Positions 26,665 to 36,792 of a stretch of DNA of 64,000 nt are shown here, in pieces. The notes under the pieces were generated by a model. It was not told the DNA's origin. It was given only the letters and a program-made list of their open reading frames with translations, and did no database searches. Each line of letters begins with the position of its first letter. Position 1 is the stretch's first letter. A program made the position numbers and the translations under genes. Source of the stretch: Bacteroidia bacterium (GTDB lineage Bacteria; Bacteroidota; Bacteroidia; B-17B0; Aurantibacillaceae). Location: contig JAEUTQ010000017.1 of assembly GCA_016787445.1 (NCBI GenBank), positions 1 to 64,000 on the forward strand, read 5' to 3'.

Positions 26665-29055
26665 ATGAAGAAATTTTTAATCATTCTGTTTTTTGCTTTT
26701 GCATGTAATTTGGTTATTGCTCAAAAAAATAAGCAGCCGATTACAGATGCAATGTTCGAAGACTTACCGAAGGTTTTACTCACAGAAATAAACCGTTTCC
26801 GTAAAGAAAAAGGATTAGATACGCTTGAATACAGTCAGATGTTATCAGAAGCAGCTGCTTCCAGCGTCGAATCATTTGAGGGAGGCGGACAACCAAAAGT
26901 AGATCCAAAGAAAACAAAGAAAAATCTAAAAAGTGTTGGTGCAACAAACAAAGGCGAAGAGTTATTAATGAATGCCCCTGTAAGTAAGGGTCGTGATAAT
27001 TATTCTACAGCCGACGTGGCTAAGGTGATTTATACACGATGGGAAAATAACAAGAAGGATTTACCAGTTGTACTGAATCCAAAGTATGTATACGCGGGAA
27101 TCAGTTACCTTATTAGTGATGATGGTAAAAAGGTTTATGCCAGTGCCATATTAGGCGGCTACGATATTGTCAATACCGGTGTAGAGCATAAGAAAGAGTT
27201 GAAGGTGCCTTATAATACGAAGTCAAAAAAGATGAAGGCGCCCGATCAAAAGGCATGTAAGAATTGCGATAAATGGAAAAATTACGATTTACTTCAGCGC
27301 GGTGTTTATGAGAATAACGGAAAAATTTACGTGAAATATCATAGCATTAAGGAATTAAAGCGCCTGCTCAAAAAACCTAAAGATGGAATTGCCGTTGACA
27401 TCGTACAGCGTGCTCAGTATGAAAAGCCTGAATATAATATTGTAGATAACAATCTTTACAACAAAGGTGTAATGACTAAAGTTGTATACAAGGATAAGTT
27501 CTTCAAGAAAAATTTAGTGAAGCCTGATCCAACCAATAAGAAGAAAAAGCGTGTAACCAGTATCGAAGTGGAACTTGGTAAATTTAACAAGGATATTAAA
27601 GGTCCGTTTGAGTTTAATTTAATTATTGTTCAGGATGGAAAAATTTGCCGAACGGTAACGCGTGCTTATTTAGAAGATGGAGATCCTGAGAGTAACACGC
27701 CAATCGGAATTTTACCTGCGCCTGATACGAAAGGATTGAAACCACCTTTTGTACCTCGCTCCGAAAGTTCTATTATCAATTTCACAATTCCGTTCGCAAA
27801 AAATAAATATGAATTTAAACCGGAAGATATCCAGCCATTAATCAACGCTTTAAACGAACCTGATTTTATTATTGAAGGTTTATACATTTATGCGTATTCT
27901 TCAATCGAAGGTGATTCCGTTTCTAATGCAAAATTACAACGTAAGAGAGCAGAGAGTGTGTCTGGTGTATTGCAGCAACGTCAGAGTTTAAAAATCACGC
28001 CGGTGATTGAAACGCGTGACAGCTGGAATTTATTTATGCTGGAAAATGAAGATGGCAAGTATGCGGATTTAGTGGCGATGGGAAAGAAAAAGTGCATCGA
28101 CAAAATTAATGGCGATAAAAAATTAATGGACGAGTTAGAGCCGATTTTAGCGCGTGAACGTTTCGCTCAAATTATCATGGATGTAACGTATGACGTGAGT
28201 GGCAATAAAGAACAAAAATACAGTTCGGTTACTTTTAACCGCTCCTTAAAAAGCAATGATCAAAACAAAGCTTACAAAATCATGGAGTATATCCATAAAC
28301 AAGTCAATGATAAAATATATTCAGCGGGAGCTATGGATAGTTTAGAGATTCCGAATGAAGCTAAGTATGTGAACATGATGAATAATAAGGTTCATTATCG
28401 CTTCTTGTTGAACGGAAAGAATGTGGAGGATGAAGATTGCGACGAGATTAATCGTTTGCTGGCAATGGCTCCGGATAATGAAATTTTAAAATACAATAAA
28501 ATGTATTGCTCTATTAAGTTGGATAGCGCTATTGTTAAACCGGAAGATCAAGCCAAAATGCAGCAGAATATTGATGAACTCTACAAAACAAAAATTGATA
28601 AAAAATACATCGACGGATTAAACATCGAATGGCAATTTAAACTCATGGATGTGTTGGATACGTCGGAGTCGCCGGTTGCAGAGGCCGCCATTGCAGCTTG
28701 TATCGAACGGATTAAAGCATTCTATGATATTAAATCTGCCAGCTGGCAAAACGCGCTTAAGTTAGGTTATGTTTTTGCCAGAGCTAAAGATTATAAATAC
28801 GCATCTAATATCTTAGAACCATATGTAAACGAACGTGCCGATGAAAATTTAATTTTTGCATATATCAGCATCGCTTCGCATTTACCTGAGAAATTTTACT
28901 CTCGTAGTTTTGCGAATGCTTTGAGTTATGCAAAGAGTCGTAACCCGGATCGTTATTGTAAATTATTCGGAGAGCCTTACATGAGTTTTCAGGTATTAGA
29001 TAACCCGGTGATTAAAAAAGAGTATATGGAATCGGGTTGTAAACCTAATCAGTAA
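26665..29055 (+). CDS. secreted CAP-like / OmpA-like two-domain protein
   Basis: The 796-residue protein has a Sec signal peptide (to about residue 20, LVIAQ). Next comes a CAP/SCP-like domain at about 30-175 (LTEINRFRKEKGLDTLEYS, RWENNKKDLPVVLNPKYVYAGI). A central region has WKNYDLLQRGVYENNGKIYVKYH, and at about 372-440 there is an OmpA-like segment (INFTIPFAKNKYEFKPEDI, then SIEGDSVSNAKLQRKRAESV). The last 300 residues look helical and repeat-like. OmpA-like domains bind peptidoglycan; CAP domains vary. It is likely an envelope structural protein, inferred. The end overlaps the convergent gene by 11 nt. Confidence 0.7.
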   Translation: MKKFLIILFFAFACNLVIAQKNKQPITDAMFEDLPKVLLTEINRFRKEKGLDTLEYSQMLSEAAASSVESFEGGGQPKVDPKKTKKNLKSVGATNKGEELLMNAPVSKGRDNYSTADVAKVIYTRWENNKKDLPVVLNPKYVYAGISYLISDDGKKVYASAILGGYDIVNTGVEHKKELKVPYNTKSKKMKAPDQKACKNCDKWKNYDLLQRGVYENNGKIYVKYHSIKELKRLLKKPKDGIAVDIVQRAQYEKPEYNIVDNNLYNKGVMTKVVYKDKFFKKNLVKPDPTNKKKKRVTSIEVELGKFNKDIKGPFEFNLIIVQDGKICRTVTRAYLEDGDPESNTPIGILPAPDTKGLKPPFVPRSESSIINFTIPFAKNKYEFKPEDIQPLINALNEPDFIIEGLYIYAYSSIEGDSVSNAKLQRKRAESVSGVLQQRQSLKITPVIETRDSWNLFMLENEDGKYADLVAMGKKKCIDKINGDKKLMDELEPILARERFAQIIMDVTYDVSGNKEQKYSSVTFNRSLKSNDQNKAYKIMEYIHKQVNDKIYSAGAMDSLEIPNEAKYVNMMNNKVHYRFLLNGKNVEDEDCDEINRLLAMAPDNEILKYNKMYCSIKLDSAIVKPEDQAKMQQNIDELYKTKIDKKYIDGLNIEWQFKLMDVLDTSESPVAEAAIAACIERIKAFYDIKSASWQNALKLGYVFARAKDYKYASNILEPYVNERADENLIFAYISIASHLPEKFYSRSFANALSYAKSRNPDRYCKLFGEPYMSFQVLDNPVIKKEYMESGCKPNQ

Positions 29056-30016
29056 TTTCTTTGTACTCCAATAAATTGACAGGTTCCAAATTCATCAACT
29101 TTCTTCGGTCGTTTAAATCGGATAATTTTTTAACAGGGTAATAAATGGGTTTATAATCCTTCCCTGTTTTATATTGGGTGCCGTATAGTTGATAGCCGTA
29201 TTTAGCTACCAAATATTTATCTTCAAAAAAGGCAAAGTCACGTAAAGTAATTTCTCCTTTTAAAGCCGCGCTTCTAAAAAGTTCAATGTATTTTTCTTTA
29301 ACGTGAGCAGGCGCAAAACTGATGATAAAAAAGATAACACCATTATTTTCACCTACCAGTTTTTTTTCAGGATAACCAAAGCGCGTGGTGATACCTTCTA
29401 TACGAGCGTAAATAAGCGAATCATTTTCTTTTTGGAGTCTCCAAACACTTTTGTATTCCTCTGATTTTACACCGTATTTGTTATAAGTCGTTTGTAAAGT
29501 ATCTCTATACTTATGAAAATCACGATCCAGTTTAATTAGTTCGGCGGCTAAAGAATCATAAACTTCGGTTCCGGATTTTAGTTTGATATCCTCTCGCATT
29601 AATGTTCCGTTTTCAAAGTAACTTATCTTTTGTAATTGTCCGGCTTCATTGTAAAAATACCAGTGACCATAATAATAGAAATGAAGTTTTATGCTGTCAT
29701 TGACGATACGCGCGCGTCCTTTAACGGCTTGCTTTCCATTTGGGTGAAAATAATTAATTCTGATTTTGTCCTTTTTGTAATATTCAATCCGTTCTTTTTC
29801 ACCTTTCATGGTATTGTATACCCATTTCCCTTTTTGTACTCCGTTTTTAAATCGGCCCTTCGTCAGAACTATTTTTTTATCCGCATCGGCATAAGTAACC
29901 CAATAACCATGCTGCTGACCATTTTTGAAACGGTTATGTTTCAATAAACTACAGGAGTTAAAAACAAGTAAGGTAAAAAGTACAAATCCCGCGAATAAGC
30001 GTCTGAATAGAGTCAT
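29045..30016 (-). CDS. lipoprotein with MORN/YwqK-like repeats
   Basis: The 323-residue protein has a lipoprotein signal (FAGFVLFTLLVFNSCSLL, Cys near residue 22). About six MORN-like units follow in the first half (NRFKNGQQHGYWVTY, GRFKNGVQKGKWVY, YYYGHWYFYNEAGQLQKISY), as in YwqK-type proteins. The second half is charged and has no recognised domain (YPEKKLVGENNGVIFFIISF). The role is unknown; such repeats are often surface or toxin-antitoxin annotated, without evidence here. Confidence 0.7.
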   Translation of the reverse strand: MTLFRRLFAGFVLFTLLVFNSCSLLKHNRFKNGQQHGYWVTYADADKKIVLTKGRFKNGVQKGKWVYNTMKGEKERIEYYKKDKIRINYFHPNGKQAVKGRARIVNDSIKLHFYYYGHWYFYNEAGQLQKISYFENGTLMREDIKLKSGTEVYDSLAAELIKLDRDFHKYRDTLQTTYNKYGVKSEEYKSVWRLQKENDSLIYARIEGITTRFGYPEKKLVGENNGVIFFIISFAPAHVKEKYIELFRSAALKGEITLRDFAFFEDKYLVAKYGYQLYGTQYKTGKDYKPIYYPVKKLSDLNDRRKLMNLEPVNLLEYKEITD

Positions 30017-30055
30017 ATTATGTTGGTGTTTTTGCGGGAAGGCTCTGCAATTTAA

Positions 30056-31450
<1,395 letters not shown>

Positions 31451-31457
31451 TTCATTT

Positions 31458-31487
31458 AAAACCCCTTCAAAACGAAGGGGTTTTTTG
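31458..31487 (+). terminator. intrinsic terminator after eno
   Basis: Stem CCCCTTC / GAAGGGG with loop AAAAC, A-rich on the left and six T on the right. Confidence 0.85.
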
Positions 31488-31544
31488 TTTATGGAAGCTT
31501 AAAAATCACTTCACTCAAAAAAAGGATTATTTAAGATAAATTTA

Positions 31545-31575
31545 TTTGTTTATTCTTTCTCAGTAGCTAAATTTA
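31545..31575 (+). promoter_or_regulatory. promoter of the citrate synthase gene
   Basis: TTTG at 31545-31548, 19 nt spacer, TAAATTTA at 31568-31575 (one mismatch to TAnnTTTG). The leader to the ATG at 31596 is 20 nt. Confidence 0.45.
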
Positions 31576-31595
31576 CGTAGTTAAAACTTCAAAAA

Positions 31596-32921
31596 ATGGA
31601 CAGATTAAAGGAAAAATTCCGTGATAAGGCCACAGTGCTTTCAGCAGACATAAAAGATATTATTAAAAATCACGGAGACCTTAAATTAGGAGAGATTACC
31701 GTTGCACAAGTTTACCAAGGTATGCGCGGTATGTTAGGTATGGTTACCGAAACTTCTAAATTGGATCCGGAAGAAGGTATCCGTTTCAGAGGATATTCTA
31801 TTCCTGAATTACGTAAACAATTACCAAAAGCTCCGGGTGGAACAGAACCATTACCGGAAGGAATATTTTATTTAATGTTAGTTGGTGAATTACCAACTCA
31901 GGAAGATGTAAGTTTCATCACTAACGAATGGATGAAACGCAGCCATGTTCCGAAGCATGTATTTGACGTAATTGAAAAATTACCTGTGGATACTCATCCA
32001 ATGACACAGTTTGTAGTAGGTGTAATGGCTATGCAAACGGAAAGTGTATTCGCAAAAGCATATGCAAAAGGAATTAATAAAAAAGATTATTGGGATTATG
32101 TGTATGAAGATTCAATGAATTTGATTGCACGTTTACCTCGTATTGCAGCTTATATCTATCGTCGTAAATATAAAGGCGGTGTACATATTGAACCGGATCC
32201 GAAATTAGATTGGGCAGCAAACTTTGCTCACATGTTAGGATACGAAGCATTTGATATGAAGCGTTTAATGCGTTTGTATTTAACTATTCACGTTGACCAT
32301 GAAGGAGGAAACGTTTCTGCGCACACTACGCACTTAGTAGGTTCTGCATTAAGCGATCCTTATTTAGCTTTTGCTGCGGGTATGAATGGTTTAGCGGGTC
32401 CGTTACATGGATTAGCAAATCAGGAAGTATTAGCTTGGATCATGGAATTAAAAGAAACTTTAGGTGGTGGATTGCCAACTAAAGAACAAATTGCAGATTA
32501 CATTAAGAAAACATTAGCAGAAGGAAAGGTTGTACCTGGTTACGGACACGCTGTTTTACGTAAAACAGATCCTCGTTTCACTGCGCAACAAGATTTCTAT
32601 CGTACTTATATCAAACACGATGATATTTGCGAAATCGTACAAATGATTTACGAAGTAGCTCCTCCGATTTTAGAAGCAACCGGTAAAATCAAAAATCCAT
32701 GGCCAAACGTAGATGCGCATTCAGGTGCGTTATTAGTTCACTATGGTATGTATGAATATGATTTCTACACAGTGTTGTTTGGTGTGAGTCGCGCTTTAGG
32801 TGTGTTAGCGAGTTTGATTTGGGATCGCGCAACCGGTTCTCCAATTGAGCGTCCGGGTTCTACAACTACTGAAGCAATTAAAGCAAAAATAAAAGCAGCT
32901 CAAGAAGCAAAAAAAGCATAA
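31596..32921 (+). CDS. gltA: citrate synthase, eukaryote-like type
   Basis: It condenses acetyl-CoA with oxaloacetate as the entry to the TCA cycle. The 441-residue protein has an N-terminus like mitochondrial enzymes ([19 protein letters not shown], then [20 protein letters not shown]). Catalytic residues are seen in [15 protein letters not shown] (His about 241), [15 protein letters not shown] (His about 315) and [12 protein letters not shown] (Asp about 370). This is the type long known in Bacteroidota rather than the NADH-sensitive E. coli hexamer. It is monocistronic with a promoter and terminator. Confidence 0.95.
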   Translation: MDRLKEKFRDKATVLSADIKDIIKNHGDLKLGEITVAQVYQGMRGMLGMVTETSKLDPEEGIRFRGYSIPELRKQLPKAPGGTEPLPEGIFYLMLVGELPTQEDVSFITNEWMKRSHVPKHVFDVIEKLPVDTHPMTQFVVGVMAMQTESVFAKAYAKGINKKDYWDYVYEDSMNLIARLPRIAAYIYRRKYKGGVHIEPDPKLDWAANFAHMLGYEAFDMKRLMRLYLTIHVDHEGGNVSAHTTHLVGSALSDPYLAFAAGMNGLAGPLHGLANQEVLAWIMELKETLGGGLPTKEQIADYIKKTLAEGKVVPGYGHAVLRKTDPRFTAQQDFYRTYIKHDDICEIVQMIYEVAPPILEATGKIKNPWPNVDAHSGALLVHYGMYEYDFYTVLFGVSRALGVLASLIWDRATGSPIERPGSTTTEAIKAKIKAAQEAKKA

Positions 32922-32924
32922 AGC

Positions 32925-32954
32925 AAAACCCAGACTTTTAAGTCTGGGTTTTTT
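32925..32954 (+). terminator. intrinsic terminator after gltA
   Basis: Stem AACCCAGACTT / AAGTCTGGGTT with a 2-3 nt loop, followed by a T-run. The next gene begins 22 nt later. Confidence 0.88.
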
Positions 32955-32976
32955 GATTGAAGAAATACTTAATCAA

Positions 32977-34368
32977 ATGAAAATTATTTTGAACGATACC
33001 ATAACGGCCCTCGCCACTCCGCATGGAAGTGGTGCTATCGCTGTTATTCGTTTAAGCGGAAAAAAATCGTTTGAAATAATTGATAAGGTTTTTTTCGATA
33101 AAGAATTTAAATCGAAAAAAATTGCAGAGCAAAAAGGGTATACCATTCATTTTGGAATTATTGCCGAAAGCGATATTGTAATTGATGAGGTATTGGTAAG
33201 TGTGTTCAGGAATCCGCATTCTTACTCAGGGGAAGATAGTGTCGAAATTTCTTGTCACGGCTCTGTGTACATTCAACAACAGATTTTGCAATTGTTATTA
33301 AAGCATGGCGCAAGAATGGCCAATCCGGGTGAGTTTACTTTGCGTGCTTTTCTCAATGGGAAATTTGATTTGTCGCAGGCGGAAGCAGTTGCGGATTTGA
33401 TAGCAAGTAATTCAGGATTATCCCATCAGGTAGCCATGCAACAAATGCGTGGAGGTTTTTCAAATAAGATAAAAATACTGCGCGATCATTTGGTGAATTT
33501 TGCTTCACTAGTAGAGTTAGAATTAGATTTTAGTGAAGAGGATGTTGAGTTTGCTGATAGAACAGATTTAAAAAAATTAGTCCACAGCATTATTGGAATT
33601 ATTGAGAAGTTGGTGATGAGTTTTGAAGTGGGGAATGTAATTAAGAATGGAATTCCGGTAGCTATAGTTGGAAAACCCAATGCAGGTAAGTCCACTTTGC
33701 TTAATGTTTTATTGGAAGATGACAGAGCAATTGTGAGCGATATTCCGGGGACAACCAGAGACACCATCGAAGATGAGATGATCATTGATGGCGTTTTGTT
33801 CAGATTCATTGACACTGCAGGCATCAGAACCACGACAGATGTGATTGAGCAAATAGGAGTAAATAAAGCCTTTGACGCCATTAAAAAATCCGCCATCGTA
33901 ATTTATCTTTTTGATGCGCATGAAATCAGCAGTGGCGATTTAAAATTAGAAATCGATTTAATTAAAGAACATATCGGTAATTCTCAATTGGTAATTGTTG
34001 CCAATAAAATTGATGTAGAGAATCTCGAGGATTTAAAAAAAGAGTTTGCTTCGTATGATGTTATTTATATTTCTGCCAAAGAGCACAAAAACATCAATGA
34101 ATTAAAACAAAAACTGGTAGGGCTTTTTGATGCCAGAACAGTGAATACTACTGAAACTATTGTAACCAACGCGCGCCATGTCGACTCTTTAAAGCGCGCC
34201 AATGAGGCCCTAAAAAAAGCAATAGCCGGTTTAGATTCCGGAATTGCAGGCGATTTGCTGGCTGTTGAGATAAGGTATGCACTTGATGAATTGGGAAGCA
34301 TTACGGGTGAGGTGACAAATGAAGATTTATTGGATTCGATATTCACCAGATTCTGTATCGGGAAATAG
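32977..34368 (+). CDS. mnmE: tRNA modification GTPase MnmE
   Basis: MnmE (TrmE) with MnmG makes cmnm5U34 in tRNAs. The 463-residue protein has an N-terminal tetrahydrofolate-binding domain (DTITALATPHGSGAIAVIRLSG), a helical domain, an inserted G domain with GKPNAGKST at about 232, GTTRDTIED at about 258, DTAGIR at about 278 and NKID at about 345, and the C-terminal CIGK motif whose Cys is essential. The frame starts earlier with a TTG at 32953, but that lies in the terminator, so the ATG at 32977 is used. mnmG is not in the window. Confidence 0.96.
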   Translation: MKIILNDTITALATPHGSGAIAVIRLSGKKSFEIIDKVFFDKEFKSKKIAEQKGYTIHFGIIAESDIVIDEVLVSVFRNPHSYSGEDSVEISCHGSVYIQQQILQLLLKHGARMANPGEFTLRAFLNGKFDLSQAEAVADLIASNSGLSHQVAMQQMRGGFSNKIKILRDHLVNFASLVELELDFSEEDVEFADRTDLKKLVHSIIGIIEKLVMSFEVGNVIKNGIPVAIVGKPNAGKSTLLNVLLEDDRAIVSDIPGTTRDTIEDEMIIDGVLFRFIDTAGIRTTTDVIEQIGVNKAFDAIKKSAIVIYLFDAHEISSGDLKLEIDLIKEHIGNSQLVIVANKIDVENLEDLKKEFASYDVIYISAKEHKNINELKQKLVGLFDARTVNTTETIVTNARHVDSLKRANEALKKAIAGLDSGIAGDLLAVEIRYALDELGSITGEVTNEDLLDSIFTRFCIGK

Positions 34369-34436
34369 GAATTCTTTATTGACACTTTTAGTAAAATTAA
34401 ACGATATTCAGGTTAGATTTTTTTTAAATATTTGCT

Positions 34437-36581
34437 GTGAATTTCAATATTAAACTATATTCAATAAAATCAGAACGACGGTTTTTATGGTTTATAGTTT
34501 TATTGATTCAAGTAGGATGCCTGTTTTCTCAAAAACTAAATACAATTGAAGAGGTAACTGCTAAACTTCAAAATTGTAAAGCCGACACTACACGTGTAAA
34601 CCTTCTGATAGAGCTTTCTTTAATATGGGATTTAACCGATCATGGCAAAAGTTTTAATGCTGCTGCCGAGGCATTATCGATTGCCCAAAAAATAAATTAT
34701 AAGAAGGGTATGGCTGAAGCACTCAATAATATGGGGAGTTCGGCACAAGGATTGGCGGAATATTCGCAAGCTTTGAATTATTACAAGCAATTGGAAGATA
34801 GCGCCGTTAAATGGAATATTCCATTTTTCAAAATGACAGCAAAGTTAAACACAGCAAATCTTTATAGAAACAAAGGTGATTTTTCAAATGCCAGTCAACT
34901 TTATTTTGAAGCTTTGAAGTGGTCGGAAGCAGAGAATAATATTTTATTCAGGGCAATAACTGAAAATAATTTGGGGATGTTGTACGAAAGGCAGGGAAAG
35001 TTTGATGAGGCGCTCGAATATTATAATAAATCGATGGAATCACATCGTTTAAATGGTGACACCACAGAATTCTCAAAGCCATTAATAGATATTGGAAATG
35101 TTTATGCGCTAACCGGAAGGTTTAAGGAGGCTTTAAATTATTATTTACGAGGTTATGAATTGAATTTATTACTCAAGAAAAAGGACGGCGTATCATCTGC
35201 TTTGAATAATATGGCAATTGTCTATTTTGAATTAGGGGATAAGAACAAATCATTAGAATACTTTAGACGATCGCTACAATATGATGTTGAAATGAAAGAA
35301 ATGGATGGTGTATGCAATGCATATTCCAATCTATCGAATTATTATTTACAGATTAACGATCTTAACAGGGCATTTATAATGGCGGATAGTTCATTAAAAA
35401 TTGCTTTGAATTACCGAATCCTTCCTTCTATAAAGTCTGCTTACTCGATGCTGGCGGATATCTGTTATACGCAGAAAAAATTTGAAGAGGCATATGATTA
35501 CAGTCAGCTTTTTTCGAGTTACAAAGATTCGGTATTAAATGAAACCTCGGTTAAGCAATTAAGTCAGTTGCAATCATTTTATCAAACTGAAAAAAAGGAG
35601 AAAGAACTTTTGATAAAAGAGAAAGAGCACGAAAAAGATGTTGCAGAAATTAAATCTCAAAATGCATGGAAGATTACATTTGCTACCGGTTTTATACTGA
35701 TGCTTCTTAGTGCTTTTCTCATTTTCCGGGGTTATAAGCAAAAACAAAGGGCAAATAATGAATTAACAGAAAAAAATAAAATCATTGAGGAGCAAAAAGG
35801 TCAGGTTGAAAAACAAAGAGATTTAATCGAAGAAAAGCAAAAAGAAATTCTCGATTCAATCAACTATGCAAAGCGGATTCAATATACTTTACTTGCACAC
35901 GATCAGTTTCTGAAGGATAATCTAAAGGAACATTTTACCTATTTCAAACCTAAAGACATTGTTTCGGGCGATTTTTACTGGGCCACCAGGCAAGATGATA
36001 AATTTTATCTGGCAGTATGCGATAGTACCGGACATGGTGTGCCGGGTGCGTTTATGTCTTTACTTAATATAGGATTTCTCTCAGAAGCAATCAATGAGAA
36101 AGGAATTGAAAAACCGAATGAGGTGTTTGATTACGTGCGGATGAAACTAACCAACACTATTTCAAAAGAGGGACAGAAGGATGGTTTTGATGGTATTTTG
36201 GTTTGCTTTGATCAGAAGACGAACTCCATTACCTATGCTGCTGGCAACAATGCACCGATATTCATTCAGCAAGGACAATTGATGGAGTTGGACGCTAACC
36301 GCATGCCGGTTGGAGTAGGCGAACGTAAAGAGAATTTTACCCTTTATACCATTGATGCTAAACCAGGCGATGTGTTATATCTTTATACAGATGGATATGC
36401 TGACCAATTCGGCGGACCAAAAGGCAAGAAATTTAAGTATAAACAATTAAATGAACTGTTACTTGCCATCCATGGTAAAACAGTAACGGAACAGCACTCA
36501 GAGTTAAAAAATGCTTTTGAAAATTGGAAGGGTGATCTGGAACAAGTGGATGATGTTTGCGTGATTGGGATTAAGATTTAA
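34437..36581 (+). CDS. TPR sensor with SpoIIE-type serine phosphatase domain
   Basis: The 714-residue protein starts with GTG and has a signal/anchor at about 15-32. TPR repeats fill about 35-370 (ALNNMGSSAQGLAEYSQALNYY, ENNLGMLYERQGKFDEALEYY). One membrane helix lies near 410-428 (FATGFILMLLSAFLIF), then a coiled coil rich in K, E and Q, and a PP2C/SpoIIE domain at about 485-714. That domain shows KPKDIVSGDFYWA, CDSTGHGVPGAFMSL and LYTDGYADQFG, with the metal Asp residues present. Such proteins act in partner-switching control of sigma or anti-sigma factors; here no anti-sigma or antagonist gene is adjacent. The input is unknown. Confidence 0.88.
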   Translation: MNFNIKLYSIKSERRFLWFIVLLIQVGCLFSQKLNTIEEVTAKLQNCKADTTRVNLLIELSLIWDLTDHGKSFNAAAEALSIAQKINYKKGMAEALNNMGSSAQGLAEYSQALNYYKQLEDSAVKWNIPFFKMTAKLNTANLYRNKGDFSNASQLYFEALKWSEAENNILFRAITENNLGMLYERQGKFDEALEYYNKSMESHRLNGDTTEFSKPLIDIGNVYALTGRFKEALNYYLRGYELNLLLKKKDGVSSALNNMAIVYFELGDKNKSLEYFRRSLQYDVEMKEMDGVCNAYSNLSNYYLQINDLNRAFIMADSSLKIALNYRILPSIKSAYSMLADICYTQKKFEEAYDYSQLFSSYKDSVLNETSVKQLSQLQSFYQTEKKEKELLIKEKEHEKDVAEIKSQNAWKITFATGFILMLLSAFLIFRGYKQKQRANNELTEKNKIIEEQKGQVEKQRDLIEEKQKEILDSINYAKRIQYTLLAHDQFLKDNLKEHFTYFKPKDIVSGDFYWATRQDDKFYLAVCDSTGHGVPGAFMSLLNIGFLSEAINEKGIEKPNEVFDYVRMKLTNTISKEGQKDGFDGILVCFDQKTNSITYAAGNNAPIFIQQGQLMELDANRMPVGVGERKENFTLYTIDAKPGDVLYLYTDGYADQFGGPKGKKFKYKQLNELLLAIHGKTVTEQHSELKNAFENWKGDLEQVDDVCVIGIKI

Positions 36582-36792
36582 TTAATTTTCCGTATGAAAA
36601 GTAATTGAGTTGTAATTCTAACCAAACGCAATTCTAGGTCTTAAACTAACTAAATATGGTCATGGCGCCTAAATCTAAATTTTAGGTAGTACTTCGGTAA
36701 AATGGCCTATTTTTCGACGAATTCTTATGTAAGCATCTTGACTTTAAGAAGCTGATTTTGTATTATTACTATAAATTTAAAACCCTTTAGTA

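Noticed and set aside
33486-34385. Minus-strand frames of 70-136 residues inside mnmE
   Set aside because: MnmE motifs are intact on plus across the whole region; these are shadows.
36582-36792. Possible small gene or regulatory RNA before the BNR-repeat gene
   Set aside because: Only imperfect AT-rich symmetry (near 36667-36690) and a weak TAAATTTA box; not enough to call.
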